A stretch of DNA of 64,000 nucleotides, taken from assembly GCF_000214705.1 (NCBI RefSeq), contig NC_015573.1, positions 2,735,001 through 2,799,000 of the forward strand. Direction: 5' to 3'. This DNA comes from Desulfofundulus kuznetsovii DSM 6115. GTDB taxonomy: Bacteria > Bacillota > Desulfotomaculia > Desulfotomaculales > Desulfovirgulaceae. The notes under the pieces were generated by a model. That model was not told where the DNA came from and searched no databases. It was given only the letters and a program-made list of their open reading frames with translations. Position numbers and translations under genes: made by a program. Shown here piece after piece: positions 1-8,200 of the stretch; positions within the stretch are counted from its first letter, which is position 1, and each line of letters starts with the position of its first letter.

Positions 1-225
1 TGCCGGAGCTGCATTATGGCCTGCCCGTGGGGTGCGCCCCAATGGGATGAAGAAAAAGGTGTAGCTGTGAAATGCGACTACTGCAAAGATCGGATTGACG
101 CCGGGCTCGAGCCGGCCTGCGTTACCGCCTGCCCCACCAACAGCCTTCTCTTTGGCCCGGCAGAACGTATGCCGGACGTAAAAAGGGTACGTTATATCCG
201 CAAAAGATTTACAGGTAATGTATAA
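1..225 (+). CDS. 4Fe-4S ferredoxin-type electron-transfer subunit, C-terminal part
   Basis: The reading frame is open from base 1, so the start lies outside the window; 74 residues are visible. They contain the end of one cluster-binding motif (CxxCxxxCP at residues 1-9) and a second set of cysteines (KCDYCKDR at about residues 24-31, then PACVTACP). The WGAPQWD stretch and this cysteine spacing are typical of the iron-sulfur B subunits of DMSO reductase-family molybdoenzymes (DmsB, PsrB, NrfC type), which pass electrons between a membrane anchor and a catalytic subunit. The partner genes would lie upstream, so the substrate cannot be given. The family is confident and the specific enzyme is unknown. 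Confidence 0.85.
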   Translation, partial: CRSCIMACPWGAPQWDEEKGVAVKCDYCKDRIDAGLEPACVTACPTNSLLFGPAERMPDVKRVRYIRKRFTGNV

Positions 226-234
226 CCGCTTCGC

Positions 235-262
235 AAAAAAGCCGGCCGGAAATCCCGGCCGG
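235..262 (-). terminator. Intrinsic terminator of the nitroreductase gene
   Basis: A perfect 8-bp inverted repeat CCGGCCGG (242-249 and 255-262) with a 5-base loop. Read on the minus strand it is followed by six T (the A run at 235-240). It lies just past the stop of the minus-strand nitroreductase. There is no T run on the plus side, so it suits the minus gene best. Confidence 0.75.
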
Positions 263-266
263 TGGC

Positions 267-788
267 CTAAATGTAACTCACAATTTCTTCTATTTCCCTT
301 CTCTTGGGCCTCCGGGCCGGGTCGTCGGCCGGGTAACCCACGGGAATAATAGCTACGGGTACAAGCTCCGCGGGGATGCCCAGGCACTCCCTCACCCGTT
401 CCTCGTCAAAAGCGCCCACCCAGCAGGTTCCCAGACCCAGGGCATTTGCGGTAAGCAGAATATTCTGCACCGCGGCGGCCGTATCCTGAATACAGTAAAG
501 TCGCCGCCCCCGCTCGCCGTAAACCCGGGCCGAGCGTTCCGGTTCCGCGCAAACCACAATCACCGCAGGGGCCTGGACTATAAAACGTTGATTTAAAGCG
601 GCCTGTGCCAGGGCTTCTTTTTTGTCCTCCCGGATCACCACGTAAAAAAACCAGGGCTGCAGATTCCCGGCGGAAGGAGCCCAGCGGGCCGCTTCCAGGA
701 GTTGATCCAGTAATGCTTCGGGCAGCGGATCCGGTTTATAGTGTCTTACGGAGTACCGGCTCCTCACCAGGGAGAGTATCGTGGACAT
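267..788 (-). CDS. Nitroreductase family protein
   Basis: An FMN-dependent oxidoreductase of the nitroreductase superfamily, about 173 residues, the usual size of the short NADH-dehydrogenase/FMN-reductase-like members. The N-terminus has the family signature SRYSVRHYKPDP, followed by ARWAPSAGNLQPW, which binds FMN phosphate; LGLGTCWVGAF and IPVGYP near the C-terminus are the usual flavin-contact and dimer motifs. I chose the ATG at 788 because AGGGG lies about 9 bases upstream; an in-frame start at 821 would add 11 residues without a ribosome site. The gene stands alone, ending at its own terminator. The physiological substrate cannot be told from sequence. Confidence 0.88.
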   Translation of the reverse strand: MSTILSLVRSRYSVRHYKPDPLPEALLDQLLEAARWAPSAGNLQPWFFYVVIREDKKEALAQAALNQRFIVQAPAVIVVCAEPERSARVYGERGRRLYCIQDTAAAVQNILLTANALGLGTCWVGAFDEERVRECLGIPAELVPVAIIPVGYPADDPARRPKRREIEEIVSYI

Positions 789-947
789 GATCAATTTCCC
801 CTGTTTCATTTTTGCTATCAACTTCTATCAAGTAGCGATAAAAGCGACAGCAAAAGCAGTTCACGCTCTCCGAGAGGCCGGGCATCCCCACCTGCCCGGC
901 TGACAGAGCAGGCGGACCGCGGGCTTCTGGAGTCCCGCCCGAAACAG

Positions 948-1271
948 TCACCGCCAAACCGGTACGTCATCCGGCAGACTCACAGGCCCACCGTCTTTAT
1001 CCAGCCTGAGGCTTCCAAACGGCGGAGTGGTCTTATCGCCCAAAGGCTCCCACCTGAAGGACAGGAACGGTTTGGCCGACCGGAATGCCGTTTCCCGTAC
1101 ACCCCAGTGCACGGCTACCCGGCAGTGCTCAGTTCCCAAAGGAAACCTCATCGTTAAAGCCCGCTTCGCGTGCGCCACTGCCAGCCAGCGCACGTTCCAT
1201 CGGAGCTTTCTCCCGCCGGGCCAGCCCCTGCCCTTTCCCGGGAACATCCCGGGAGAATGAAAGGTGAACAT
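948..1271 (-). CDS. Possible orphan protein in an otherwise empty gap
   Basis: An open frame of 107 codons with GC-rich third positions like its neighbours. The protein is basic and tryptophan-rich, with no transmembrane segment, cysteine motif or family that I recognise. The ribosome site is poor: AGGTG almost abuts the ATG. An overlapping plus-strand frame (741-1157) is equally open, so this may be a relic rather than a gene. The rest of 822-1507 shows only an AT-rich stretch (1275-1450) that could hold promoters, and nothing else I can support. Confidence 0.3.
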   Translation of the reverse strand: MFTFHSPGMFPGKGRGWPGGRKLRWNVRWLAVAHAKRALTMRFPLGTEHCRVAVHWGVRETAFRSAKPFLSFRWEPLGDKTTPPFGSLRLDKDGGPVSLPDDVPVWR

Positions 1272-1507
1272 CACCTGATATTAGTTTATATCATACAATA
1301 TTGGTTGGCAATACCTATTTGAGATAATTGTTACAAGGAAAGAAGCTGTTTTCTACCTCCTGCATCAAAATGCTCTTAATTATTATACCCCCGGGACCCC
1401 CCATCTCGTGTTTTTTCACAACCGCCTTCTTAAAGCCAAAGCCTTCTTAAAGAAATCCCCCTCTAATTTTCTCAGCATAAGCCCGGGCAACTACAATCGT
1501 TTTTCAC

Positions 1508-1942
1508 TTACCTGACGATCATTACGGGGCAGGGGGCCAGGTGCAGCACTTTATGGCTCACGCTGCCCAGAAAAAGGGACTTAATATCGCCAAAACCGCG
1601 GCTACCAACGACGATCAGCTCAAATTGACCCTCCGCAGCCAGCCGACAGATGGCTTCAGCGGCATCTCCCCGTTCCACCGCCGTGGCTATGGCCTGGCCT
1701 TCCGCCCGAAAAATCTCTTGTACGGCGGCAAAGACTTTTTCCGCGCGGGCTTCTATTTCTTGATCCAGCTCCTTTTGCTGAAGCCAGGCACATACTCCGG
1801 GTTCGGGGAAAAGTTTATAACAGGAAGGCCCCACATATAAAGCCGTTACTGCAACTTCCGGGTTTAGTTTACTTAAGCGCAAAGCCTGTCTGGCAGCACG
1901 CATTGAATTCTCCGAACCATCCACGGCCAGAAGGATTTTCAC
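1508..1942 (-). CDS. Universal stress protein (UspA family)
   Basis: A 144-residue single Usp domain. It starts KILLAVDGSENS, the first beta strand with the Asp that contacts adenine, and ends with VVGSRGFGDIKSLFLGSVS, the G-2x-G-9x-G(S) ATP-binding motif, followed by LHLAPCPVMIVR. Such small Usp proteins usually bind ATP and form dimers in the cytoplasm, and are induced by starvation, redox or membrane stress. The start is the GTG at 1942, with GGGAGGT eight bases upstream. It diverges from the riboswitch-controlled transporter at 2348, so the two promoters share the 1943-2100 gap. Confidence 0.93.
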   Translation of the reverse strand: MKILLAVDGSENSMRAARQALRLSKLNPEVAVTALYVGPSCYKLFPEPGVCAWLQQKELDQEIEARAEKVFAAVQEIFRAEGQAIATAVERGDAAEAICRLAAEGQFELIVVGSRGFGDIKSLFLGSVSHKVLHLAPCPVMIVR

Positions 1943-2037
1943 AAACCACTACCTCCCCCGAAGACAATCTTTATTGCAGGATCTTCTACGTTATAGTGGA
2001 AAAAACCTGCATTATTAGAAACATAATTAAATCCCTA

Positions 2038-2067
2038 TTGCCTCCACAGGGATTAATCAGCTATAAT
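2038..2067 (+). promoter_or_regulatory. Sigma-A promoter of the riboswitch transcript
   Basis: TTGCCT (2038-2043) and a perfect TATAAT (2062-2067) are separated by 18 bases. The predicted start near 2075 would place the riboswitch aptamer about 30 bases into the transcript. Confidence 0.6.
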
Positions 2068-2100
2068 AAATACTGCACCAGGTAAAAGCAAAAAGAATAC

Positions 2101-2200
2101 GGTGCTTACGGGTTGGGCAAACCGGGCGAAAGCCCGGGACGCTAAAGCCATGGGTCTAAGGTCCTTTTCAGGACTATGATCGCCAGGCTGCAACGGTACC
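2101..2200 (+). promoter_or_regulatory. Cyclic di-GMP-I (GEMM-I) riboswitch aptamer
   Basis: The sequence shows the GEMM-I signatures in order: GGGCAAACC, a GGGC-GAAA-GCCC hairpin with a GNRA tetraloop, GGGACGC, AAAGCC, GGGTCTAAGG, a variable hairpin (GTCC...GGAC), ATGATCGCCAGGCTGC and the closing strand. The GAAA loop and its receptor, and the conserved GGGACGCAAAGCC core (here with one extra T), are as expected for class I c-di-GMP riboswitches. It lies in the leader of the ion transporter gene and directly precedes a terminator stem, so it probably controls transcription elongation. Whether ligand turns the gene on or off cannot be read with certainty. Confidence 0.88.
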
Positions 2201-2207
2201 GACTGCT

Positions 2208-2244
2208 GGGGGGGGTAGTCACTTGGCTACCCCCCTTTAATTTT
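2208..2244 (+). terminator. Expression-platform terminator of the c-di-GMP riboswitch
   Basis: GGGGGGTAG (2210-2218) pairs perfectly with CTACCCCCC (2227-2235) and is followed by TTTAATTTT. It sits about 10 bases after the aptamer and about 100 bases ahead of the transporter start. This makes it the likely regulated terminator. Confidence 0.85.
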
Positions 2245-2347
2245 GCCTGAAATTAGTCACATCCTTGTGTTCAACGGAGGTGGTTTCCTTAAACGTAGTA
2301 AGACCGGACGATTGTCGAAACAATATGAAAGAAAGGAGATGGGAAAT

Positions 2348-3745
2348 TTGTCGGCTCAAACGCAAGTCATTTTAGCTACATCCGTCTTTTTACTCACCTA
2401 TGCTATAATTATTTCGGAAAAGATTCACCGTACCGTGGCTGCCTTTTGCGGTGCGGCGATAGTCATACTGGCCGGTATCATTACCCCGGAACTGGCCGTC
2501 CATTACATCGATTGGAACACCATCGGCCTTTTAACGGGCATGATGATCATCGTGGGCGTTACCCGTGAAACGGGAGTTTTTGAGTACCTGGCCATCAAGG
2601 CGGCTAAAATGGCCCGGGGGGAGCCCCTGCGCATCCTGGCCGCCCTTGCCCTGGTTACGGCTGTACTTTCAGCCCTGCTGGACAATGTGACCACGGTACT
2701 GCTCATCGTGCCCGTTACATTTGCCATCGCCCACAAACTAAAAGTAAGCCCCCTGCCCTTCTTAATTTCTGAAATTATCGCTTCCAACATTGGGGGAACG
2801 GCCACCCTGATCGGAGACCCGCCCAACATCATGATTGGCAGCGCCGTAAGGCTCGGGTTTATGGATTTTGTGATTAACCTTACCCCGGTGGTGGTAGTGA
2901 TTTATGTCTTGACGATCTTTATCCTGCGCCTCATTTACCGCCGGGACCTGGTTACAAACCCTGAGAATCAAAAAAGCATCCTGGAGCTAAATGAATGGGA
3001 CGAGATTAAAGACGCCTCTTTGCTCAAGCCCTGTCTTTGGGTTTTGGGTTTAACCATTGCCGGGTTTGCCCTGCACCAGTTCCTGCACCTGGAGAGCTCG
3101 GTGATCGCCATGGCCGGGGCGGCCCTGTTGCTGGTAATCACCCGTTCCGACCCGGAACATGCCCTGCACGCCGTAGAATGGCCGGTTATCTTCTTCTTTA
3201 TCGGCCTGTTTGCCCTGGTGGGAGCGCTGGAAGAAGTAGGGGTCATTGAAACCATCGCCCATTTTGCCCTGGAGGTTACCGGGGGAGAACTCCTGCCGGC
3301 CGGCCTTTTGATTGTCTGGCTTTCGGCCCTGGCCTCGGCCTTTGTGGACAACATCCCCTTTGTGGCGACCATGATTCCTTTAATTCAGGACATGGGCCGC
3401 CTGGGGGGCATAGAAAACCTCAATTTCCTGTGGTGGTCCCTTTCCCTGGGAGCCTGCCTGGGTGGCAACGGCACCATCATCGGTGCTTCGGCCAACGTGG
3501 TAGTGGTGGGCATGGCTGAAAAGAGGGGTACGCCCATCAGCTTCCTGGGTTTCTTTAAAGTAGCTTTTCCCCTCATGATCCTTTCCATTGTCATTGCCAC
3601 AGCATACCTGGTGGCCTGGCTGCAATTTAATACCACCCTGGTGCTGGTAAGCACGCTGGCAATAGGGCTGGCCTTGAGCCTGCTGTTAAACCTGCTGCAA
3701 AGGCAGCTTAAAATAGAAACCACGGTAACAACAGGCAACCAGTAA
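2348..3745 (+). CDS. ArsB/NhaD (SLC13-like) ion transporter under c-di-GMP riboswitch
   Basis: An integral membrane protein of about 465 residues with roughly 11-12 hydrophobic segments arranged as two related halves, as in the ion-transporter superfamily that includes ArsB, NhaD and SLC13 carriers. Each half carries the family hairpin-helix signature: ALLDNVTTVLLIVP with GGTATLIGDPPN in the first half, and AFVDNIPFVATMIP with LGGNGTIIGASANV in the second. I favour the TTG at 2348: AGGAG (2334-2338) is 9 bases upstream. ATG 2339 touches that site, and TTG 2243 lies inside the terminator. Candidate substrates are sodium/protons, arsenite or dicarboxylates. The riboswitch links its expression to c-di-GMP. 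Confidence 0.85.
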   Translation: MSAQTQVILATSVFLLTYAIIISEKIHRTVAAFCGAAIVILAGIITPELAVHYIDWNTIGLLTGMMIIVGVTRETGVFEYLAIKAAKMARGEPLRILAALALVTAVLSALLDNVTTVLLIVPVTFAIAHKLKVSPLPFLISEIIASNIGGTATLIGDPPNIMIGSAVRLGFMDFVINLTPVVVVIYVLTIFILRLIYRRDLVTNPENQKSILELNEWDEIKDASLLKPCLWVLGLTIAGFALHQFLHLESSVIAMAGAALLLVITRSDPEHALHAVEWPVIFFFIGLFALVGALEEVGVIETIAHFALEVTGGELLPAGLLIVWLSALASAFVDNIPFVATMIPLIQDMGRLGGIENLNFLWWSLSLGACLGGNGTIIGASANVVVVGMAEKRGTPISFLGFFKVAFPLMILSIVIATAYLVAWLQFNTTLVLVSTLAIGLALSLLLNLLQRQLKIETTVTTGNQ

Positions 3746-3801
3746 TTCCCCGACACCCGTTCACTTAGATAACAGTAATTTCACAAGGGGGGGGTTGGCG
3801 G

Positions 3802-4476
3802 TTGACCAGAAACCAGCTGGCCGCCATGATTGATCATACCCTGCTTAAACCCACAGCCACCACCCGGGACATCCGGCAACTTTGTATTGAGGCGATGGCT
3901 GAAGGATTCGCCGCCGTATGCGTTAATCCCGCCCATGTGGCATATGCCGCGAAAATACTTGCCGGTTCCCGTGTGGCAGTGTGCACGGTGATTGGCTTCC
4001 CCCTGGGGGCAACCACGCCGTCCGTAAAAAAGAAGGAAGCTGAAGAGGCCGTCAGAAACGGCGCCAGGGAAGTGGACATGGTCATAAATATCGGCGCCTT
4101 GAAGGAAGGAAACTATGATCTCGTTGTGGCCGATATCCGGGGAGTGGTGGAGGCAGTGACCGCCCTTTTACCCGGGGGGCTGGTCAAGGTGATTATTGAA
4201 ACAGGCTACTTAAACCACGGGGAGAAGATTACCGCCTGCCGGCTGGTACGTCAGGCAGGCGCCCATTATGTAAAAACCAGCACCGGTTTCGGCCCCGGCG
4301 GAGCCACGGTGGAAGACGTAAGGTTATTGCGGGAAAACCTCCCCCTGGAAATGGGCGTAAAAGCCTCGGGGGGCATTCGCACCACCGGACAAGCCCTGGC
4401 TCTCATCGAAGCCGGGGCTGGCAGGCTGGGTACAAGCGCCGGCCCGGCCCTGCTGGCCGGCCTGCAGGCGCAGTAA
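3802..4476 (+). CDS. deoC: Deoxyribose-phosphate aldolase
   Basis: A 224-residue class I aldolase that splits 2-deoxyribose-5-phosphate into glyceraldehyde-3-phosphate and acetaldehyde, the last step of deoxynucleoside breakdown. The TIM-barrel motifs are all present: IDHTLLKP at the start, [26 protein letters not shown] (Asp of the proton relay), the Schiff-base lysine in YVKTSTGFG, and KASGGIRT with the second lysine. The start is the TTG at 3802 after a G-rich ribosome site (AAGGGGGGGG). Length matches DeoC of thermophiles. It ends in a long terminator hairpin. No other deo genes are near, so it may serve a pentose or acetaldehyde side pathway. Confidence 0.96.
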   Translation: MTRNQLAAMIDHTLLKPTATTRDIRQLCIEAMAEGFAAVCVNPAHVAYAAKILAGSRVAVCTVIGFPLGATTPSVKKKEAEEAVRNGAREVDMVINIGALKEGNYDLVVADIRGVVEAVTALLPGGLVKVIIETGYLNHGEKITACRLVRQAGAHYVKTSTGFGPGGATVEDVRLLRENLPLEMGVKASGGIRTTGQALALIEAGAGRLGTSAGPALLAGLQAQ

Positions 4477-4528
4477 AAGTGAAAGCTGCTCACACTGAAA
4501 TTTCAACTTAACTACCTAGAACCATCGC

Positions 4529-4578
4529 AAAAAATTTTCCTCCACCTAACCAGAGCAGGTGGAGGAAAAAATTTTTTT
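4529..4578 (+). terminator. Strong intrinsic terminator after deoC
   Basis: A 9-bp perfect stem CCTCCACCT (4539-4547) / AGGTGGAGG (4557-4565), extended by A/T pairs on both sides (AAAATTTT...AAAAAATTTTTTT). The T run at 4572-4578 makes it a terminator on the plus strand, and the A run makes it active on the minus strand too. Confidence 0.85.
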
Positions 4579-4631
4579 CGGGCGAATATACTAGGGGTTT
4601 TAGGAAAAACTGCAGAGGAAGAGGGTTATTC

Positions 4632-5840
4632 ATGGCCGGTATCAGGGATTATCAGGTTGTTGTTGGTGAACAACTCATTGAAGAAATTTACGAGCTGGCC
4701 CGGCAGCTCAAGGGGTGCAGGGTCCAGCACATTAATTCCACCCTTACCGGGGGCGGGGTGGCGGAAATTTTAAAGCGCCTCGTGCCCATGATGGAGGAAG
4801 CGGGCCTGGAAGTGCGCTGGGACGTTATCAAGGGGGATGAAGAATTTTTCCGGGTGACCAAAACCTTTCACAACGCCTTTCACGGCGTGCCCGTGCAAAT
4901 AACGCCCGCCATGCTGGACACCTACCGCCGGATATCCCGGGAAAACTACGACCTGGTAGACCCCCGGGCGGGCTTTGTCATTCTCCACGATCAGCAGCCC
5001 CTGGGCCTGGCCGAAATCCGTCCCGGCCACCCGGGTCGCTGGCTGTGGTACTGCCACATTGATCCGGTAGACGTGGACCGGGAGGTGTGGGATTTCTTGA
5101 GCCCCTGGGCAAGGCGTTGTGACGCCGCCATCTATCATATCCAGGCCTACGCCCGGAACCTGGGCCACCGGCAATACTTCATGCCCCCGGCCATCGACCC
5201 CCTGGCGGACAAAAACCGGGAGGTATCATCCACTGAGATTGCTGCAGTGATGGAGCGGCTGGGGATACCGGCCGATCTGCCCCTGGTGGTGCAAATTTCC
5301 CGGTTTGACCGCCTCAAAGACCCGCTGGGGGTTATCCAGGCCTTTCGACTGGTGCGGCAGGAAGTGCTATGCCGCCTGGTGCTGGCGGGGGGCGGAGCCA
5401 CCGACGACCCCGAGGGCATCCAGGTGCTCCAGGAAGTGCGCCAGGCAGCCGCCGGTGACCCGGACATCTTTATTCTGGAGCTCCCTCCCGCCAGCGATCT
5501 GGAAATTAATGTGCTGCAGCGGGTTGCCGCAGTAGTGGTTCAGAAATCAGTACGAGAGGGTTTCGGGCTGACCGTAACCGAGGCCATGTGGAAATCCCGC
5601 CCGGTGGTAGCTTCCCCCGTAGGCGGCATTACGGTGCAGATAATTGACGGAGAGACCGGGCTGGCCGCGGTCACCACCGAAGAAATGGCCCGGGCGGTGG
5701 TTAGAATCCTGCGCGACCCCTCCCTGGCAGAAAAACTGGGGCAAAACGCCAGGGAACACGTGAAAAAGAACTTTATCCTGCCCATTTATCTAAAACGGTG
5801 GCTGGAAATGCTCACGGCCGAGCAGAGTTACCCGGTATGA
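4632..5840 (+). CDS. treT: TreT-like glycosyltransferase (trehalose synthase, GT4)
   Basis: A 402-residue GT-B glycosyltransferase. The N-terminal half has HINSTLTGGGVAEIL, the sugar-nucleotide loop seen in trehalose glycosyltransferring synthase TreT, which joins NDP-glucose and glucose. Further on are VILHDQQPLGL, WYCHIDP, then in the C-terminal domain VVQISRFDRLKDPLGVI (donor-binding R and K) and KSVREGFGLTVTEAMW, the E-x7-E motif of retaining GT4 enzymes. The start at 4632 follows an AGAGGG site. The gene is alone between terminators. TreT is the best match in the family; a related sucrose/trehalose-type role cannot be excluded. A glycogen phosphorylase at 52453 shows that the organism handles alpha-glucans. 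Confidence 0.85.
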   Translation: MAGIRDYQVVVGEQLIEEIYELARQLKGCRVQHINSTLTGGGVAEILKRLVPMMEEAGLEVRWDVIKGDEEFFRVTKTFHNAFHGVPVQITPAMLDTYRRISRENYDLVDPRAGFVILHDQQPLGLAEIRPGHPGRWLWYCHIDPVDVDREVWDFLSPWARRCDAAIYHIQAYARNLGHRQYFMPPAIDPLADKNREVSSTEIAAVMERLGIPADLPLVVQISRFDRLKDPLGVIQAFRLVRQEVLCRLVLAGGGATDDPEGIQVLQEVRQAAAGDPDIFILELPPASDLEINVLQRVAAVVVQKSVREGFGLTVTEAMWKSRPVVASPVGGITVQIIDGETGLAAVTTEEMARAVVRILRDPSLAEKLGQNAREHVKKNFILPIYLKRWLEMLTAEQSYPV

Positions 5841-5927
5841 TCAGCTGCCCGGCCCGGTTGAAATAAGCCCGGTAAAGGGTAAACCCCAGGGCAATGCTGG
5901 AAATGGCCGCGGCGCTGCTTTGTTAAC

Positions 5928-7343
5928 CTATTTCGTCCCGTCAAAGGTAAACTCCAGGTTTTGCTCCGGTCGGTAGGGGACGCCCTTGGTACCCCGTTTG
6001 GCGTACCTGGATAGTTCAAGGTCAAATTTATCCGGTACCTGTACTCCAGCTTTCACCAGGGCTTCCCGGGCTTTCATCAGGGCCTGGTCGGCGTAATACA
6101 GGCCGTCGCCCAGAACGCGCAGGGCTTCTTCCGGGTTGTGGAAGCCCATGCTGTTTTCTGCGCCAACAAAGGTCACCCGGTAGTAGGCCTTTTCATAAAA
6201 CTGCTTGGCCTGGCCCAGGAGCTGCCGGTTCACACCGGAAGTTTTATTGGCCAGTTCTATGGCCTTGGCCGCCTGGGCGGCAGCATTGCCGGCCCGGGTA
6301 TACAAGTTGTTCACCCTGTCCTGAATCAATATAACCTGCTCCCGCAGCCACTGCGGATCCTGGTTATGGCACTGGGTGCAGGCCCTCATATTATCCTTCA
6401 GCGGGCTCTGCACGTGGTGGGAAGAGATCTTGCTGCTGCCAACCCGCTCGTAGGGCATGTGGCAATCGGCGCAGGCCACCCCCGCCCGCCAGTGCACGCT
6501 GCCGTTGGAATAAAGTTCAAACTCGGGGTGGCGGATGTGCCCCAGCTTGATGCCGGTGGGGTTGTTCTTCCATTCCAGATTGGCCGGGTCGGACTTGAGC
6601 ACGCGTTCGATGTCTTCAACGGTGATGTGACCCCACTGGGATTTCTGCCAGGGCAGGAACAGGCCCACGGGTTTCATATTCTGATCCCTGGGAATGACGT
6701 AGGTGTTATGGCACTGGGCGCAAACCAGGGTGCGCATTTCCTGCCTGGTCAGGTTGGCCGGGTCTTTCCCCAGGGCCTTTAATGCATCTTCCATAAACCA
6801 GCGGCTTAACTTCAAATCCATGCTGGCCGGGTCATGGCAATCGATGCAGGACAACCCCAGCTCCGCATGATTTTCCGGGATCATGGCGTGCACCCGGTCA
6901 TAAGGTTCCTGGAAGTAAGCCAGGCCCATTTGCTCCTTCAATTGCGGCGCATAGGGGGACTTGCAGGAAAGGCATACCCCCCCTGCCTTGCGCCGGGACG
7001 GATCCACATCCAGCTGGTCCTTGAGCATGTAGACGTGGCCCCGGGGTTCGTTAAATTCCACCCCCATACCCCAGCCGTCCAGCAGCACCAGCTGGAACGG
7101 ATATTCACTTAACTTATCCCTGGGCTCCGAGCCCTTATACTTGCTCTCGCCCTGTCCCCCTTCCTTCGTCATCATGAAACTGTCATATTCCAGGGGATAA
7201 ACCTTTCCCCATACGGCAGGATCTACCTCCCCTGGAGGAATGGAAGCAGTTTTGACCTTTTCCGCCCTGGGCGGGGCACATCCGGTCAGCAACAGCAGGA
7301 TCAATACCGGTAACCAGGCCCACCAGGTTTTTTTCAAAAACAT
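5928..7343 (-). CDS. nrfA: Cytochrome c nitrite reductase, catalytic subunit NrfA
   Basis: A pentahaem enzyme that reduces nitrite to ammonium with six electrons outside the membrane. About 471 residues, normal for NrfA. It begins with a lipoprotein signal (hydrophobic stretch then LTGCAPP), so it is probably anchored by lipid. The catalytic haem 1 has the diagnostic CxxCK motif (CLSCK, about residue 124), followed by four CxxCH motifs: CIDCH, CAQCH, CADCH and CTQCH. HVQSP near the last haem supplies a distal ligand. The start is uncertain: ATG 7343 abuts GGGGGAG, TTG 7337 has that site at ideal distance, and TTG 7358 is also open. It follows nrfH, resC and resB in one direction. Confidence 0.97.
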   Translation of the reverse strand: MFLKKTWWAWLPVLILLLLTGCAPPRAEKVKTASIPPGEVDPAVWGKVYPLEYDSFMMTKEGGQGESKYKGSEPRDKLSEYPFQLVLLDGWGMGVEFNEPRGHVYMLKDQLDVDPSRRKAGGVCLSCKSPYAPQLKEQMGLAYFQEPYDRVHAMIPENHAELGLSCIDCHDPASMDLKLSRWFMEDALKALGKDPANLTRQEMRTLVCAQCHNTYVIPRDQNMKPVGLFLPWQKSQWGHITVEDIERVLKSDPANLEWKNNPTGIKLGHIRHPEFELYSNGSVHWRAGVACADCHMPYERVGSSKISSHHVQSPLKDNMRACTQCHNQDPQWLREQVILIQDRVNNLYTRAGNAAAQAAKAIELANKTSGVNRQLLGQAKQFYEKAYYRVTFVGAENSMGFHNPEEALRVLGDGLYYADQALMKAREALVKAGVQVPDKFDLELSRYAKRGTKGVPYRPEQNLEFTFDGTK

Positions 7344-7434
7344 CTCCCCCTTTCGCAACCAGCAAACCCGGTTTTAATTTGCAGGCATGAGAGGCGTCAT
7401 CTTCCAGTTGTGTTCGAAGCACATGCCCGTTTTG

Positions 7435-8094
7435 TCAGGATGGCCGGTCGATTAACAACCGGGTTCCCTGCCCGTGGGGCACCGAACGGTGGCATTCCCA
7501 GCAATCCCTGTCCTCCCGGTCGATTACATTTTCCATCAAATCACCATGACAGCGCAGGCAGTTTTCCCTTACTATCCGGCCGCCCCGGTCGCTGAGGTGG
7601 ATGGGATCCGGCACCTGGTTGGTGTAAAAGAGATAAAAATCCCGTGTGCCGTCGATACCCTTGCCCACCAGCTTGGCCGCCAGGTTCTGGTGGGGTACAT
7701 GGCAGTCGCTGCAGGACGCCCACTGGCGGTGGGACGAATGGAACCAGGTTTCATACTGGGGTTCCATCACGTGACAGCTGATGCAAAATTCCGGGCGGTC
7801 GGTGTAAGACACCACGGCCTTTGTCCCGGCGGTCAGGAGCACCACCATCACCAGCAGGCCGGCCAGGAGGGACCAAATACGGCGGCGCAGGCGGTTAACG
7901 GCACCTATCCAGGCCGGAGGGTTCTGCCGGGGGCCGCCGGCTCCGGTATCCCCACCATTTGTCCCCCCGGCACTGCCTCCCGCCGGCGGCGAGGTATCAC
8001 CGGCACCGGATGGCAATATACCCCCGGGTTCAGATTTATTCCGGGTGTCGCCGATACCGGCGCGTTTTCCCTCATGCACGGCATCTTCCCACAT
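7435..8094 (-). CDS. nrfH: NrfH/NapC-type tetrahaem quinol dehydrogenase
   Basis: The membrane-bound electron donor to NrfA: it oxidises menaquinol and passes electrons to the nitrite reductase. About 219 residues. After an unusually long, Gly/Pro-rich cytoplasmic N-terminal region (about 65 residues, no recognisable domain) comes one transmembrane helix (WSLLAGLLVMVVLL) and four haem motifs: CISCHVM (the Met next to haem 1 is typical of NrfH), CSDCH, CLRCH and CWECH. I chose ATG 8094 because a G-rich Shine-Dalgarno site lies 7-8 bases upstream; GTG 8124 would add 10 residues. It lies directly upstream of nrfA in the same operon. Confidence 0.94.
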   Translation of the reverse strand: MWEDAVHEGKRAGIGDTRNKSEPGGILPSGAGDTSPPAGGSAGGTNGGDTGAGGPRQNPPAWIGAVNRLRRRIWSLLAGLLVMVVLLTAGTKAVVSYTDRPEFCISCHVMEPQYETWFHSSHRQWASCSDCHVPHQNLAAKLVGKGIDGTRDFYLFYTNQVPDPIHLSDRGGRIVRENCLRCHGDLMENVIDREDRDCWECHRSVPHGQGTRLLIDRPS

Positions 8095-8200
8095 TGTTCC
8101 CACCCCCCTTCCCCCGGAAACCACCCGCCGGACGGCAGCCGGCCGGGAATGTTTCTAAAATATTTGCACAACGGCCCTTCCATGATATCCCGGAGATTCC

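Noticed and set aside
2243-2347. Longer transporter N-terminus from TTG 2243
   Set aside because: That codon lies in the T run of the riboswitch terminator, and the added residues are hydrophilic and unlike the family.
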